Shown: positions 14,783 through 25,934 of the stretch, piece by piece
How positions within the stretch are numbered: the first letter of the stretch is position 1
How the letters are laid out: the number at the start of each line of letters is the position of its first letter
Assembly (NCBI RefSeq): GCF_038502225.1
Contig: NC_091355.1
Coordinates: 10,205,778 to 10,269,777, forward strand
Source of the DNA: Cherax quadricarinatus
Taxonomy: Eukaryota > Arthropoda > Malacostraca > Decapoda > Parastacidae
DNA: 64,000 nt
Direction of reading: 5' to 3'
The notes under the pieces: model-generated
What the model saw: only the letters and a program-made list of their open reading frames with translations
Database searches by the model: none
What the model was told of the DNA's origin: nothing
Made by a program: the position numbers and the translations under genes

Positions 14783-14969
14783 ATACATTGACCAACATTC
14801 AGTTTTCTGATCCCAGGTTATTATATAAATATTTAGTTTAGTCTGGGCAGATGGTAGAAGCAAATACATATTTTAATTTCGGTCGAAATAACGGTATAAC
14901 TACTGTAACACTGATCTTCCACTAATACTTATGCTAAACCACACACACTCACCTCTCTTTTCATACCTG

Positions 14970-15002
<33 letters not shown>

Positions 15003-15021
15003 ATTTATATATATATATATT

Positions 15022-15059
<38 letters not shown>

Positions 15060-15123
15060 TATATAGGATGGGGTCCACCTCTGGTGTAAATTGTGGGACC
15101 CATATATATATATATATATATAT
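14783..15123. repeat. Unique AT-rich stretch followed by (AT)n tracts
   Basis: 14,783-14,968 holds nothing recognisable. 14,969-15,065 is (AT)n broken by TTT, then about 36 bp of non-repeat sequence, then (AT)n again to 15,123, where an inverted-repeat element starts. Confidence 0.85.
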
Positions 15124-15707
15124 TCGTGCCGAATAGGTTATTATTATTATTATTATTATTGTTATTATTATTATTATTATTATAAAGGGGAAGCACTAAA
15201 CCAGTAGGATTATACAGCGCCTATAGGGGGTGTGGAAGGTATTCAGGTTTAATTCAGGGAACTGGAGCACATATCGAATTCCCTAGATCAAGAGCCCATC
15301 ACCAACATTAAGGAACCTTCCTTGAGGTGCCGAATAGGTAAAACTGGTTAATTAGCAAGAATCGTTTAAAATTTAGTCCTTTCTAAAATTTTCTATTATA
15401 CGTTTAAACATATTTTTTTCATTTGTGTTAATGTAAATGTTAATAATTTTGTACCAAAAGAACCTTAGAAAACTTACCTGACCTTATTATAACAAGAGCA
15501 ATTTAATTTAGCCTAATCCAACTAAATATATTTTAGATAAGTTTACAATAATTTAATAATAAACAAACGCAATGAAATATATTTTTTTAGTTAGATTCAG
15601 AATGATTTTTGCGAAATTATTGCATACATAAATTTTCGCTTGCCTTATTCGGCAAGAAGAGAGTTGCTATTTAAGCCAAAATCGCAAGTTTTACCTATTC
15701 GGCACGA
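15124..15707. mobile_element. MITE-like element with 21-bp terminal inverted repeats, interrupted
   Basis: The left end TCGTGCCGAATAGGT (15,124-15,138) continues as AAAACT at 15,340 beyond an insertion. Its reverse complement, AGTTTTACCTATTCGGCACG plus A, is at 15,687-15,707. Without the insert the element is about 383 bp, AT-rich and without a coding frame, so it is non-autonomous. It sits between an (AT)n tract and an (AC)n tract. Short length, perfect inverted ends and no ORF fit a MITE; I cannot name the superfamily. Confidence 0.75.
15139..15326 (-). mobile_element. SINE-like element with (TAA)n tail, inserted in the MITE
   Basis: Read on the minus strand it starts CTCAAGGAAGGTTCC, passes GGGCTCTTGATCTAGGG and ends in a TAA-rich tail (15,139-15,183 on the plus strand). 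The 13-bp sequence GTGCCGAATAGGT flanks it at 15,126-15,138 and 15,327-15,339, a clean target-site duplication made from the end of the host MITE. A diverged relative lies at 59,362-59,482. Length, tail and duplication size fit LINE-mobilised retroposition. Confidence 0.8.
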
Positions 15708-15734
15708 CATTTATACACACACACACACACACAC

Positions 15735-15830
15735 GTATATGTACAAAAAACCACCTAGGGAGTTGAATGATAGCTCTAGGCTTTTCTTGTTATAATCAAC
15801 ATATCAGGAGTTGGCAGTATTGGAGAAAAG
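15735..15830. mobile_element. Interspersed-repeat fragment (related copy at 40,076)
   Basis: After an (AC)n tract (15,712-15,734), the stretch with GAGTTGAATGATAGCTCTAG is closely related to 40,076-40,149 (GAGTTGAATAATAGCTCTAG). Shared sequence in two places shows a dispersed repeat; the class is unknown. Confidence 0.6.
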
Positions 15831-15884
15831 AGGAAGTGCAGACAGATGCGATCACAGGAATGACTTTGTTCCAGCAAAGTTTGG

Positions 15885-16090
15885 AGACGTTGGTGAGTAT
15901 TACGACATTAGTGGCGATTAATGGCGATCACTGGTAACCAGTGGCAGCAAGTGGCAAACAGTGGCAAGTAGTGACGATTACTGGCAAGCAGTGGCAACCA
16001 GCGACAAACAGTGGCAACCAGTGAAAACCAGTGACAAACAGTTACAACCATTGACAGTGACAACTAGTGGTGGGTGACCACTGGCCAGAA
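15885..16090. repeat. Degenerate short tandem repeat
   Basis: Imperfect units of roughly 10-11 bp around AGTGGCAACC (variants AGTGGCGATT, AGTGACAAAC). 16,091-16,477 holds no gene; a short AAGCGCTAAACC motif near 16,133 is probably a SINE remnant. Confidence 0.6.
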
Positions 16091-16477
16091 ATCAGTACAT
16101 ATCTCTCCTGCTTAAATAATTATAATCATAACGAAGCGCTAAACCATTAAGGGCTTCTCCTGCTTAAAACGATACTAATTGTTTAGCACTACTGTCTTAC
16201 GATACACTTATTGTCACACTGAGGTCTGGTTTCCAACCTAACGATAACATAACTAACAAAGTCAGTCTTCTTACAGAGCAAAAAAGGCAAAGTGTGACTT
16301 TGTAAATCCAGTAGTTTAAGTGTTGGACGTAAACGTCGTAGTGAAGTTTCTCTCTCCTGTGTGCTGGTTGTTTATATTCCTTATTATATGTTACACAGAT
16401 CTATAGAACAACTCGTAATTAAGCAGTGATGAAATGTGGTGATGGGAAACGTTGAGATCTGAACGATTAACACCCGT

Positions 16478-19263
16478 CGTTCACTGCTGCTACACCCGTC
16501 TTTCACTGCTGCTACACCCGTCTCTCACTGCTGCTACACCCGCCTCTCACTGCTGCTACACCCGTCTCTCACTGCTGCTACACCCGTCTCTTACTGCTGC
16601 TACATCCGCCTCTCACTGCTGCTACACCCGTCTCTCACTGCTGCTACACCCGCCTCTCACTGCTGCTATACGCCTCTCACTGCTGCTACACCCGTCTCTC
16701 ACTGCTGCTACACCCGTCTCTCACTGCTGCTACATCCGCCTCTCACTGCTGCTATACGCCTCTCACTGCTGCTATACGCCTCTCACTGCTGCTACATCCG
16801 CCTCTCACTGCTGCTATACGCCTCTCACTGCTGCTACACCCGTCTCTCACTGCTGCTACACCCGTCTCTCACTGCTGCTACACCCGTCTCTCACTGCTGC
16901 TACACCCGTCTCTCACTGCTGCTACACCCGTCTCTCACTGCTGCTACACCCGTCTCTCACTGCTGCTACACCCGTCTCTCACTGCTGCTATACGCCTCTC
17001 ACTGCTGCTACACCCGTCTCTCACTGCTGCTATACGCCTCTCACTGCTGCTACACCCGCCTCTCACTGCTGCTATACGCCTCTCACTGCTGCTACACCCG
17101 TCTCTCACTGCTGCTACACACGTCTCTCACTGCTGCTACACCCGCCTCTCACTGCTGCTATACGCCTCTCACTGCTGCTACACCCGTCTCTCACTGCTGC
17201 TACACCCGTCTCTCAATGCTGCTACACCCGCCTCTCACTGCTGCTATACGCCTCTCACTGCTGCTACACCCGTCTCTCACTGCTGCTATACGCCTCTCAC
17301 TGCTGCTACACCCGTCTCTCACTGCTGCTACACCCGTCTCTCACTGCTGCTATACGCCTCTCACTGCTGCTACACCCGTCTCTCTGCTGCTACGCCCGCC
17401 TCTCACTGCTGCTATACGCCTCTCACTGCTGCTACACCCGTCTCTCACTGCTGCTACACCCGTCTCTCACTGCTGCTACACCCGTCTCTCACTGCTGCTA
17501 CACCCGTATCTGCTGCTACACCCGCCTCTCACTGCTGCTACACCCGTCTCTCACTGCTGCTACACCCGCCTCTCACTGCTGCTACACCCGTCCCTCACTG
17601 CTGCTACACCCGCCTCTCACTGCTGCTACACCCGTCTGTCACTGCTGCTACACCCGCCTCTCACTGCTGCTACACCCGTCTGTCACTGCTGCTACACCCG
17701 CCTCTCACTGCTGTTACGCCCGCCTCTCACTGCTGCTACACCCGTCTCTCACTGCTGCTACATCCGTCTCTCACTGCTGCTACACCCGTCTCTCACTGCT
17801 GCTACACCCGCCTCTCACTGCTGTTACACCTGTCTCTCACTGCTGCTATACGCCTCTCACTGCTGCTATACCCGTCTCTCACTGCTGCTACACCCGTCTC
17901 TCACTGCTGCTATACCCGTCTCTCACTTCTGCTACACCCGTCTCTCACTGCTGCTACACCCGTCTCTCACTGCTGCTATACCAGTCTCTCACTGCTGCTA
18001 CACCCGTCTCTCACTGCTGCTACACCCGTCTCTCACTGCTGCTACACCCGGCTCTCACTGCTGTTACACCCGCCTCTCACTGCTGCTACACCCGTCTCTC
18101 ACTGCTGCTATACCAGTCTCTCACTGCTGCTATACCAGTCTCTCACTGCTGCTACACCCGTCTCTCACTGCTGCTATACCAGTCTCTCACTGCTGCTACA
18201 CCCGTCTCTCACTGCTGCTATACCAGTCTCTCACTGCTGCTACACCCGTCTCTCACTGCTGCTACACCCGTCTCTCACTGCTGCTACACCCGGCTCTCAC
18301 TGCTGTTACACCCGCCTCTCACTGCTGCTACACCCGTCTCTCACTGCTGCTACACCCGCCTCTCACTGCTGTTACACCTGTCTCTCACTGCTGCTATACG
18401 CCTCTCACTGCTGCTATACCCGTCTCTCACTGCTGCTACACCCGTCTCTCACTGCTGCAATACCAGTCTCTCACTGCTGCTACACCCGTCTCTCACTGCT
18501 GCTACACCCGTCTCTCACTGCTGCTATACCAGTCTCTCACTGCTGCTACACCCGTCTCTCACTGCTGCTACACCCGTCTCTCACTGCTGCTACACCCGTC
18601 TCTCACTGCTGCTATACCAGTCTCTCACTGCTGCTACACCCGTCTCTCACTGCTGCTACACCCGTCTCTCACTGCTGCTACACCCGGCTCTCACTGCTGT
18701 TACACCCGCCTCTCACTGCTGCTACACCCGTCTCTCACTGCTGCTACACCCGCCTCTCACTGCTGTTACACCTGTCTCTCACTGCTGCTATACGCCTCTC
18801 ACTGCTGCTATACCCGTCTCTCACTGCTGCTACACCCGTCTCTCACTGCTGCTACACCCGTCTCTCACTGCTGCTACACCCGTCTCTCACTGCTGCTATA
18901 CCAGTCTCTCACTGCTGCTACACCCTTCTCTCACTGCTGCTACACCCGTCTCTCACTGCTGCTATACCAGTCTCTCACTGCTGCTACACCCGTCTCTCAC
19001 TGCTGCTATACCAGTCTCTCACTGCTGCTATACCCGTCTCTCACTGCTGCTACACCCGTCTCTCACTGCTGCAATACCAGTCTCTCACTGCTGCTACACC
19101 CGTCTCTCACTGCTGCTACACCCGTCTCTCACTGCTGCTATACGCCTCTCACTGCTGCTATACCCGTCTCTCACTGCTGCTACACCCGTCTCTCACTGCT
19201 GCTTCACCCGTCTCTCACTGCTGCTACACCCGTCTCTGCTGCTACACCTGTCTCTTAGCTGCT
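16478..19263. repeat. 22-bp minisatellite, about 126 copies
   Basis: Units have the core CACTGCTGCTACACCCGTCT, with 20-bp TATACGCC units and variants TATACCAG, CCCGGCT and TGTTACACC. Sixty-six bases make three units, so frames of 1,013 and 680 codons appear (repeated CCYTRLSLLLHPSLTAAT); they are artefacts. A block with CCCGGCT and CCTGTCTCTC is repeated 394 bp apart, showing recent internal duplication. Confidence 0.96.
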
Positions 19264-20682
19264 ACACTTCCACCTCTCACTGCTGCTACCACGCTACTGA
19301 CTCAGCTGCTTCCCTCCCTCCTCTCACTGCTACTACCACGCTACTGACTCAGGTATTGGCACTCCCGCCTCACACTGCTGCTACCACGCTACTGACTCTC
19401 AGCTACTACACTCCCGCCTCTCACTGCTGCTACCACGCTACTGACTCTCAGCTACTACACTCCCGCCTCTCACTGCTGCTACCACGCTACTGACTCTCAG
19501 CTACTACACTCCCGCCTCTCACTGCTGCTACCACGCTACTGACTCTCAGCTACTACACTCCCGCCTCTCACTGCTGCTACCACGCTACTGACTCTCAGCT
19601 ACTACACTCCCGCCTCTCACTGCTGCTACCACTCTGCTGACTCTCTCAGCTACTACACTCCCGCCTCTCTCTGCTGCTACCACGCTACTGACTCAGCTGT
19701 TACACTCCCGCGTCTCACCGCTGCTACCACGCTACTGACTCAGCTGCTACACTCCCGCGTCTCACTGCTGCTACCACGCTACTGACTCAGCTGCTACACT
19801 CCCGCGTCTCACTGCTGCTACCACGCTACTGACTCAGCTGCTACACTCCCGCGTCTCACTGCTGCTACCACGCTACTGACTCAGCTGCTACACTCCCGCG
19901 TCTCACTGCTGCTACCACGCTACTGACTCAGCTGTTACACTCCCGCCTCTCACTGCTGCTACCACGCTACTGACTCAGCTGCTACACTCCCGCGTCTCAC
20001 TGCTGCTAGCACGCTACTGACTCAGCTGCTACACTCCCGTTTCTCAGTGCTGCTACCACGCTACTGACTCAGCTGCTACACTCCCGCTTCTCAGTGCTGC
20101 TACCACGCTACTGACTCAGATGTTACACTCCCGCGTCTCACTGCTGCTACCACGCTACTGACTCAGCTGCTACACTCCCGCGTCTCACTGCTGCTACCAC
20201 GCTACTGACTCAGCTGCTACACTCCCGCGTCTCACCGCTGCTACCACGCTACTGACTCAGCTGCTACACTCCCGCGTCTCACTGCTGCTAGCACGCTACT
20301 GACTCAGCTGCTACACTCCCGTTTCTCAGTGCTGCTACCACGCTACTGACTCAGCTGCTACACTCCCGCTTCTCAGTGCTGCTACCACGCTACTGACTCA
20401 GCTGCTACACTCCCGCTTCTCACTGCTGCTACCACACTACTGACTCAGCTGCTACACTCCCGCTTCTCACTGCTGCTACCACGCTACTGACTCAGCTGCT
20501 ACACTCCCGCTTCTCAGTGCTGCTACCACGCTACTGACTCAGCTGCTACACTCCCGTTTCTCAGTGCTGCTACCACGCTACTGACTCAGCTGCTACACTC
20601 CCGCTTCTCACTGCTGCTACCACGCTACTGACTCAGCTATTACACTCCCGCGTCTCACTGCTGCTACCACGCTACTGACTGG
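19264..20682. repeat. 47-49 bp minisatellite, about 29 copies
   Basis: Units contain CTGCTGCTACCACGCTACTG then CAGCTGCTACACTCCCGC. Early units (to about 19,660) read TGACTCTCAGCTACTAC and are 49 bp; later units read TGACTCAGCTGCTAC and are 47 bp. The unit shares CTCACTGCTGCTAC with the adjoining 22-bp array, so the two probably have a common origin. Confidence 0.95.
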
Positions 20683-20903
20683 TGTTCTTTCACCATCTTC
20701 CCTTGTTCGTCAGGAAAGAGAACAAGCATATCGTGACAACCGTCTTTTTTCCAGCTTATTACAAGGATAATGTTTTCCTGGCGGTGAGGGCACGACATGC
20801 TAGGTACTTCCTCCGTGGACACTTGTCTTAACCCTCACGCCATTCGCCTAGGTTTTCGTTTAACCACCACTTATCTTGCCGAACACAGGTTATCCAGAAT
20901 GCA
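20683..20903. other. Unique stretch
   Basis: No coding frame, tandem repeat or recognised element seen between the 47-bp array and the next repeat. Confidence 0.6.
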
Positions 20904-21012
20904 AAGGCACAATACCATGACTGGAACAATACACAGATAACCCGCACATGGGAGAGAGAAGCTTATGACGGTTTCGGTCCAACTTGAATCATTTACAAGT
21001 CACACTAACACA
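20904..21012. mobile_element. Half of a foldback element
   Basis: Shares CATGACTGGAACAATACACA (CGTGACTGGAACAATACACA in the other copy), ATAACCCG and a TTTCGG core with the palindromic copy at 22,897-23,070, but only one arm is present here. Confidence 0.65.
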
Positions 21013-21103
21013 CGAAGTATGTATATATAATGTTCGCCAAGACCAGGGCCCTGACACGGGTCTTAATCTTGCGATGACCCGTCTCTGGCTCCCGAAGGAG
21101 AAT

Positions 21104-21505
21104 CTACAGATTCATGGCATCCACCGTCTCCTCCTCAGTCAGTAAGCACACCCCCAGGAGTGTGCTGACCATCTGCTGGAACATGCTCTGTTGTTCCGTT
21201 GAGTTTGTGCTGCAAATAATATCCGTGAATGTCTTGATGAGTATTACGAGATCCTCCCTCGTGAGGGCCCAGGTTGGCGGTGGGTTCGAGGCGGTGGATA
21301 TTATCTGGGCTGATGTGGTCTGTGGGGACTTCTGAGGGTGCGCACCGTGGCTTGTTGCTGTGTGCCAAGTTGGGTAGCCGGCATCTGCTGGTGAGGTGCA
21401 GGCACAGCCAGGGAGGCCTGCATAGTATCTGTGCCGGACAAAGAGTGCCTGCTTTGCCGTGTTATGGCCGGTGGGGACTCGTGTAGTGCCATCTGTTGAT
21501 TGCAT
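21104..21505 (-). pseudogene. 133-codon open frame of unknown origin, possible retroelement ORF remnant
   Basis: The frame opens with ATG and ends at TAG or TGA near 21,104. The predicted protein has a proline/threonine-rich middle (residues about 60-85), then a more ordered, amphipathic stretch with LTREDLVILIKTFTDIIC and an acidic C-terminus ending DAMNL. It carries no catalytic motif I recognise. Composition is not repeat-driven, unlike most open frames here, and the region is flanked by mobile elements, so an ORF1/gag-like fragment of a retroelement is my best guess. It could equally be a chance frame. No promoter or splice context is evident. Confidence 0.3.
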
Positions 21506-21589
21506 TTACCAGATGTTTCCTGTTGGCGCCGCTAACACACGAAGGTGAGGGAGCCAGTATATATAGGAGAGAAGCACAGGGACGGGACA

Positions 21590-21995
21590 GAGACAGGAAG
21601 AAAGATGGAAGTGGAGAGGTAGTGGTCGAGGTAACGTTGGTAGTGTAAGTGGTAGTAGAAGTACTGGTGGTAGTAAGTAGGGGAAGTAGTGATAGTCAGA
21701 AAGGGAAGTGAAGCGAGGCAATAGTGGTAGAAGTAGTAGTGGTAATGTAGTAGTAGTAGTAGTGGTAATAGTAGTAATAGTAATGGAGTAATAGTAATGT
21801 AGTAGTAGTGGTAGTAGTAATAATAATAATGAAGTAGTAGCAATAGTAATGTAGTAGTAATAGTATTAGTAGTAGTGGTGGTAGTAGTAGTAATAGAAAC
21901 GTAGTAGTAGTAGTAGTAATAGTAATGTAGTAGTAATACTAATGTAGTAGTATTATTAATAGTAGTAGTAGTAGTAGTGGTGTATCTGCAGCAGC
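21590..21995. repeat. (AGT)n/(AAT)n trinucleotide tract
   Basis: Interrupted AGT, AAT and GGT triplets, densest from about 21,640 to 21,982. The tyrosine/leucine-rich minus-strand frame over it is an artefact. Confidence 0.9.
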
Positions 21996-22195
21996 ATGTC
22001 AGGTCGCCAGTGTGGGATCCACGGTCTCATCTGTCTTACAACCCTTCTTATTGTTCTTAGTAGTATTGCCGCAGCCCTTTGTCCATCAGAAAGGGAACCT
22101 CAGCTAGCCAGATCTGATGGCAGCCAGTCAGAAGCACCTGGATAAAGTCACCTTGCTACTCTGGATATGCTAAGGTGATAGCATAGGTCTGCACC

Positions 22196-22198
<3 letters not shown>

Positions 22199-22258
<60 letters not shown>

Positions 22259-22530
22259 CTTTATTTCTATAAGTACATGATACAACTTATACAAACCATA
22301 GCTGATATCAGTGACATACTACTATATGTAAAACCCTTTATTATGCAGAGCATTTAGGGCAAATTAGGTCAGTTTTGTCCCAGGATGCGACCCACACCAG
22401 TCGATTAACACCCAGGTACCTCTTTTAATGCCAAGTCAAGATGGACAGCAGGTGTCTTAAAGAAACAGGTCCTAGTGTTTCCACTCGTACTGAGTATGGA
22501 ACCATTGACTACCAGCCGAGCTACGGGACA
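22199..22530 (-). mobile_element. tRNA-derived SINE, (TTA)n tail, diverged head
   Basis: On the plus strand the (TAA)n tract at 22,199-22,258 is followed by TCTTTATTTCTATAAGTACA, a body with GTTTTGTCCCAGGATGCGAC, and a remnant head near GAGCTACGGGACAC. The same order is found at 27,641-28,022, where the tRNA-like B box is intact; here the head has drifted. Orientation is minus, tail on the left. Confidence 0.75.
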
Positions 22531-22896
22531 CCTGAGCCTCTAACACGGTCGGCGCCTTCCTAGGATGCTGTGCAGGTGAAATGGTCAGTGCCACTAGTTT
22601 CAGGGAGCCACAGAAGAGCCTGTCACCGTGCCATGACTGCCGTCCACTAGGATGGTAGACTCTCCTATCATGGAGCAAGAGTACACTCAGGTTCATACTG
22701 GAGGAGTCAGGCGACAAACTCGTCAGAGAAACCAAGGAACTCCACAGCGACCAGCTTTCTTTTTCCAGAGACTCAGTGTTGCTATCCAGAGAGGGAACAC
22801 CTGTGGCATCCTGGGCACACAACCCACCGCTGGACAACTGCAGAAAATGTTTGAAATTCAAGTGTCATGACGTCATATATATTTTAAATAGTCTTT
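22531..22896. other. Unique stretch, no supported gene
   Basis: Two overlapping open frames (129 codons minus, 72 codons plus) lie here. The minus one runs into the SINE and neither shows a recognisable domain or repeat-independent support. I see nothing else. Confidence 0.5.
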
Positions 22897-23070
22897 AAAA
22901 GAACAAAAAGACACAATACCGTGACTGGAACAATACACAAATAACCCGTACATAGGAGAGAGGAGCTTACGACGATGTTTCGGCCCGACTTGGATCGAAA
23001 TGGTCCAAGGTGGACCGAAACATCGTCGCAAGCTTCTCTTTCTCCCGTGTGCGAGTTATTTGTGTAAAAT
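22897..23070. mobile_element. Palindromic foldback element
   Basis: Left arm about 22,935-22,994 and right arm about 23,004-23,065 are imperfect reverse complements: ACGATGTTTCGGCC against ACCGAAACATCGT, and ACACAAATAAC against GTTATTTGTGT. The loop is about 9 nt. It shares its left side with 20,904-21,012, so it is a dispersed, non-coding family. Confidence 0.75.
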
Positions 23071-23214
23071 CTTAAAAAAAAAAGAACTACACATATACAT
23101 ATACAGGGAGTAGCAAGGAAAAGTATTCTTAACAACTTCGTGGAGATATTCGCAGGTTATTTTCTGATGTGAATTTCTTTAGTTTTCTGAAGCTGCGGGT
23201 GATTATTTAATCTC

Positions 23215-23310
23215 AAAGTCAGCAGTGGATTCGAACCCTGAACTTCACCCCTCTTGCTGGGAAGTCAGACTCTGACGTCGTAAGTCAACTCAGCCACAGA
23301 TACCACATAA
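23215..23310 (-). mobile_element. tRNA-like SINE head
   Basis: Reverse complement gives an A-box-like TGGCTGAGTTG (23,286-23,296) and, about 50 bp on, a B-box-like GGGTTCGAATCC (near 23,227-23,239). Spacing fits an RNA polymerase III promoter. The acceptor stem and a proper anticodon arm are not evident, so I call a SINE rather than a tRNA gene. Confidence 0.5.
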
Positions 23311-23324
23311 CTAATGGCAGTCAA

Positions 23325-24935
23325 CTCAGGCTTGTTGTTGATTCTCCTAGCCAGGTACTACAGTGACCTTATACCTAGTTGCTGTTGGTTCTCCTAGCCA
23401 GGTACTACAGTGACCTTATACCTGGTTGCTGTTGGTTCTCCTAGCCAGGTACTGCAGTGACCTTATACCTGGTTGCTGTTGGTTCTCCTAGCCAGGTACT
23501 ACAGTGACCTTATACCTAGTTGCTGTTGGTTTTCCTAGCCAGGTACTGCAGTGACCTTATACCTAGTTGCTATTGGTTCTCCTAGCCAGGTACTGCAGTG
23601 ACCTTATACCTGGTTGCTGTTGGTTCTCCTAGCCAGGTACTGCAGTGACCTTATACCTGGTTGCTGTTGGTTCTCCTAGCCAGGTACTGCAGTGACCTTA
23701 TACCTGGTTGCTGTTGGTTCTCCTAGCCAGGTACTGCACCTGGTTGCTGTTGTTCTCCTAGCCTTATACCTACCTGGTTGCTGTTGGTTCTCCTAGCCAG
23801 GTACTGCAGTGACCTTATACCTGGACCTTATACCTTTCTGTTGGTTCTCCTAGCCAGGTACTGCAGTGACCTTATACCTGGTTGCTGTTGATTCTCCTAG
23901 CCAGATACTACAGTGACCTTATACCTGGTTGCTGTTGGTTCTCCTAGCCAGGTACTGCAGTGACCTTATACCTGGTTGCTGTTGGTTCTCCTAGCCAGGT
24001 ACTGCAGTGACCTTATACCTGGTTGCTGTTGGTTCTCCTAGCCAGGTACTGCAGTGACCTTATACCTGGTTGCTGTTGGTTCTCCTAGCCAGGTACTGCA
24101 GTGACCTTATACCTGGTTGCTGTTGGTTCTCCTAGCCAGGTACTGCAGTGACCTTATACCTGGTTGCTGTTGGTTCTCCTAGCCAGGTACTGCAGTGACC
24201 TCATGTCTGGTTGCTGTTGGTTCTCCTAGCCAGGTACTGCTTATACCTGGTTGCTGTTGGTTCTCCTGTACCAGTGACCTTATACCTGGTTGCTGTTGGT
24301 TCTCCTAGCCAGGTACTCCAGTGACCTTATACCTGGTTGCTGTTGGTTCTCCTAGCCAGGTACTGCAGTGTAGCCAGATACTACAGTGACCTTATACCTA
24401 GTTGCTGTTGGTTCTCCTGGTGTTGGTTCTCCTAGCCAGGTACTACAGTGACCTTATACCTGGTTGCTGTTGGTTCTCCTAGCCAGGTACTACAGTGACC
24501 TTATACCTGGTTGCTGTTGGTTCTCCTAGCCAGGTACTGCAGTGACCTTATACCTGGTTGCTGTTGGTTCTCCTAGCCAGATACTACAGTGACCTTATAC
24601 CTGGTTGCTGTTGGTTCTCCTAGCCAGGTACTGCAGTGACCTTATACCTGGTTGCTGTTGGTTCTCCTAGCCAGGTACTACAGTGACCTTATACCTGGTT
24701 GCTGTTGGTTCTCCTAGCCAGGTACTGCAGTGACCTTATACCTGGTTGCTGTTGGTTCTCCTAGCCAGGTACTACAGTGACCTTATACCTGGTTGCTGTT
24801 GGTTCTCCTAGCCAGGTACTGCAGTGACCTTATACCTGGTTGCTGTTGGTTCTCCTAGCCAGGTACTACAGTGACCTTATACCTGGTTGCTGTTGGTTCT
24901 CCTAGCCAGGTACTGCAGTGACCTTATGTCTGGTT
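23325..24935. repeat. 47-bp minisatellite, about 34 copies
   Basis: Units with GGTTGCTGTTGGTTCTCCTA followed by GCCAGGTACTGCAGTGACCT. Variants CTACAG/CTGCAG alternate; several units are truncated at about 23,735-23,840, 24,235-24,275 and 24,370-24,425. Confidence 0.95.
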
Positions 24936-25186
24936 GTTGACATATTGTCCACTTTAATACCATCTGCAGCAGAGTTGCTTTACGAGCCATTATAATCCAG
25001 GGAAACAAGCCTTATTATACAGAGTGTTCGGCTTTGTGTCCGGCCAGAGACGAGGCTCGGGTACGAATCCACTGTTATCCTTGAGATCGAAATATTTGTA
25101 TAGAATTACCCTTGTTCCCTTGGAGTGAAATGCGTCGTAGAATATCTGTAGTGTTGATGGCATTAAGGTGAAGATGGACTAGTAAA
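24936..25186. other. Unique stretch with a B-box-like motif
   Basis: No gene seen. GGGTACGAATCC near 25,060 resembles a pol III B box in plus orientation, but no matching A box is clear. Confidence 0.4.
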
Positions 25187-25449
25187 CACAGTAGGCTTCT
25201 TCAGTCAAATATAAAGGGAGCGGTAGATATGAAATAAAGATGATCTAATCAGTCCACCAACGTTGGAGAAAAATTATTTGAGGTGGTCAGTCCCTCAGCT
25301 CCATGTAGCTGAACTCTTCTTCAGGTTGAGGGACTGCTTACCTCATCTTTATTTCATTTCTACTGTTCCCTTTTATATTTGACTAAGGAAGCCTACTATG
25401 TAGGCGAAACGTTTCGTCAATAAAGATACCCAGCCGTTGAACGTGTTTT
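25187..25449. mobile_element. Foldback element with GTTTCG core
   Basis: The left arm (25,187-25,244) with CAGTAGGCTTCTTCAGTCAA pairs with the right arm (about 25,343-25,405) with TTGACTAAGGAAGCCTACT. The right side ends GCGAAACGTTTCGTCAATAA. Related pieces are at 34,649-34,784 and 61,905-62,030. Confidence 0.75.
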
Positions 25450-25528
25450 TATCTTCAGTCAGCGGTTAGTTTGTGGTGGCCGCCACTAGTCATGTTGTGT
25501 GTGTGTGTGTGAGTTAATCAAGGCATCG

Positions 25529-25558
25529 ACATACCCTCTGCCCAGGCAGAGGGTATGT
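25529..25558. repeat. Perfect 14-bp inverted repeat, 2-nt loop
   Basis: ACATACCCTCTGCC, then CA, then GGCAGAGGGTATGT. A compact perfect hairpin; role unknown. Confidence 0.8.
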
Positions 25559-25640
25559 TAGGTTACCTTCTGAAACCTTTCATTAATTTCAATTTAAATG
25601 AAGACAAGGCGAGGAGCCCGAGAAACTACAACAATGATAA

Positions 25641-25851
25641 GTTAGACACATTTGTGTCTTTAACTTAATGAGGGAACGTTTCGCCACACAGTGGCTTCAT
25701 CAGTCCATACAAAGGAGAATCGTGAAGAACAGGAGGAGTATGAGGTAATCAGTCCCTCAGCCTTGATTCTCCTCTGTATGGACTGATGAAGCCATTGTGT
25801 GGCGAAACGTTTCCTCATTAAAGATACACAAGTGTTGTACATGTGTCTAAC
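25641..25851. mobile_element. Palindromic foldback element
   Basis: Inner arms 25,667-25,721 and 25,765-25,819 are near reverse complements (CGTTTCGCCACACAGTGGCT against GCCATTGTGTGGCGAAACG). Outer ends GTTAGACACA and TGTGTCTAAC extend the palindrome with an indel. No coding frame. Confidence 0.8.
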
Positions 25852-25934
25852 TTGCCGGTTCTCTGACTCATTCATCTACAACATACAACAGTTATACTTT
25901 CTAACTGTATGTCAGTGATATACAGTGCCGACAA

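Noticed and set aside
16452..19493. 1,013-codon open frame of Leu/Ser/Cys/Tyr-rich repeats
   Set aside because: Pure 22-bp minisatellite read in a frame that cycles every 66 bp; a second overlapping frame is equally open.
22472..22861. 129-codon minus-strand frame
   Set aside because: Runs into the SINE at 22.5 kb, shows no domain, and competes with a plus-strand frame of similar quality.
23215..23310. Functional tRNA gene on the minus strand
   Set aside because: A- and B-box-like motifs exist but I could not fold an acceptor stem or a convincing anticodon arm; a tRNA-derived SINE head is more likely.
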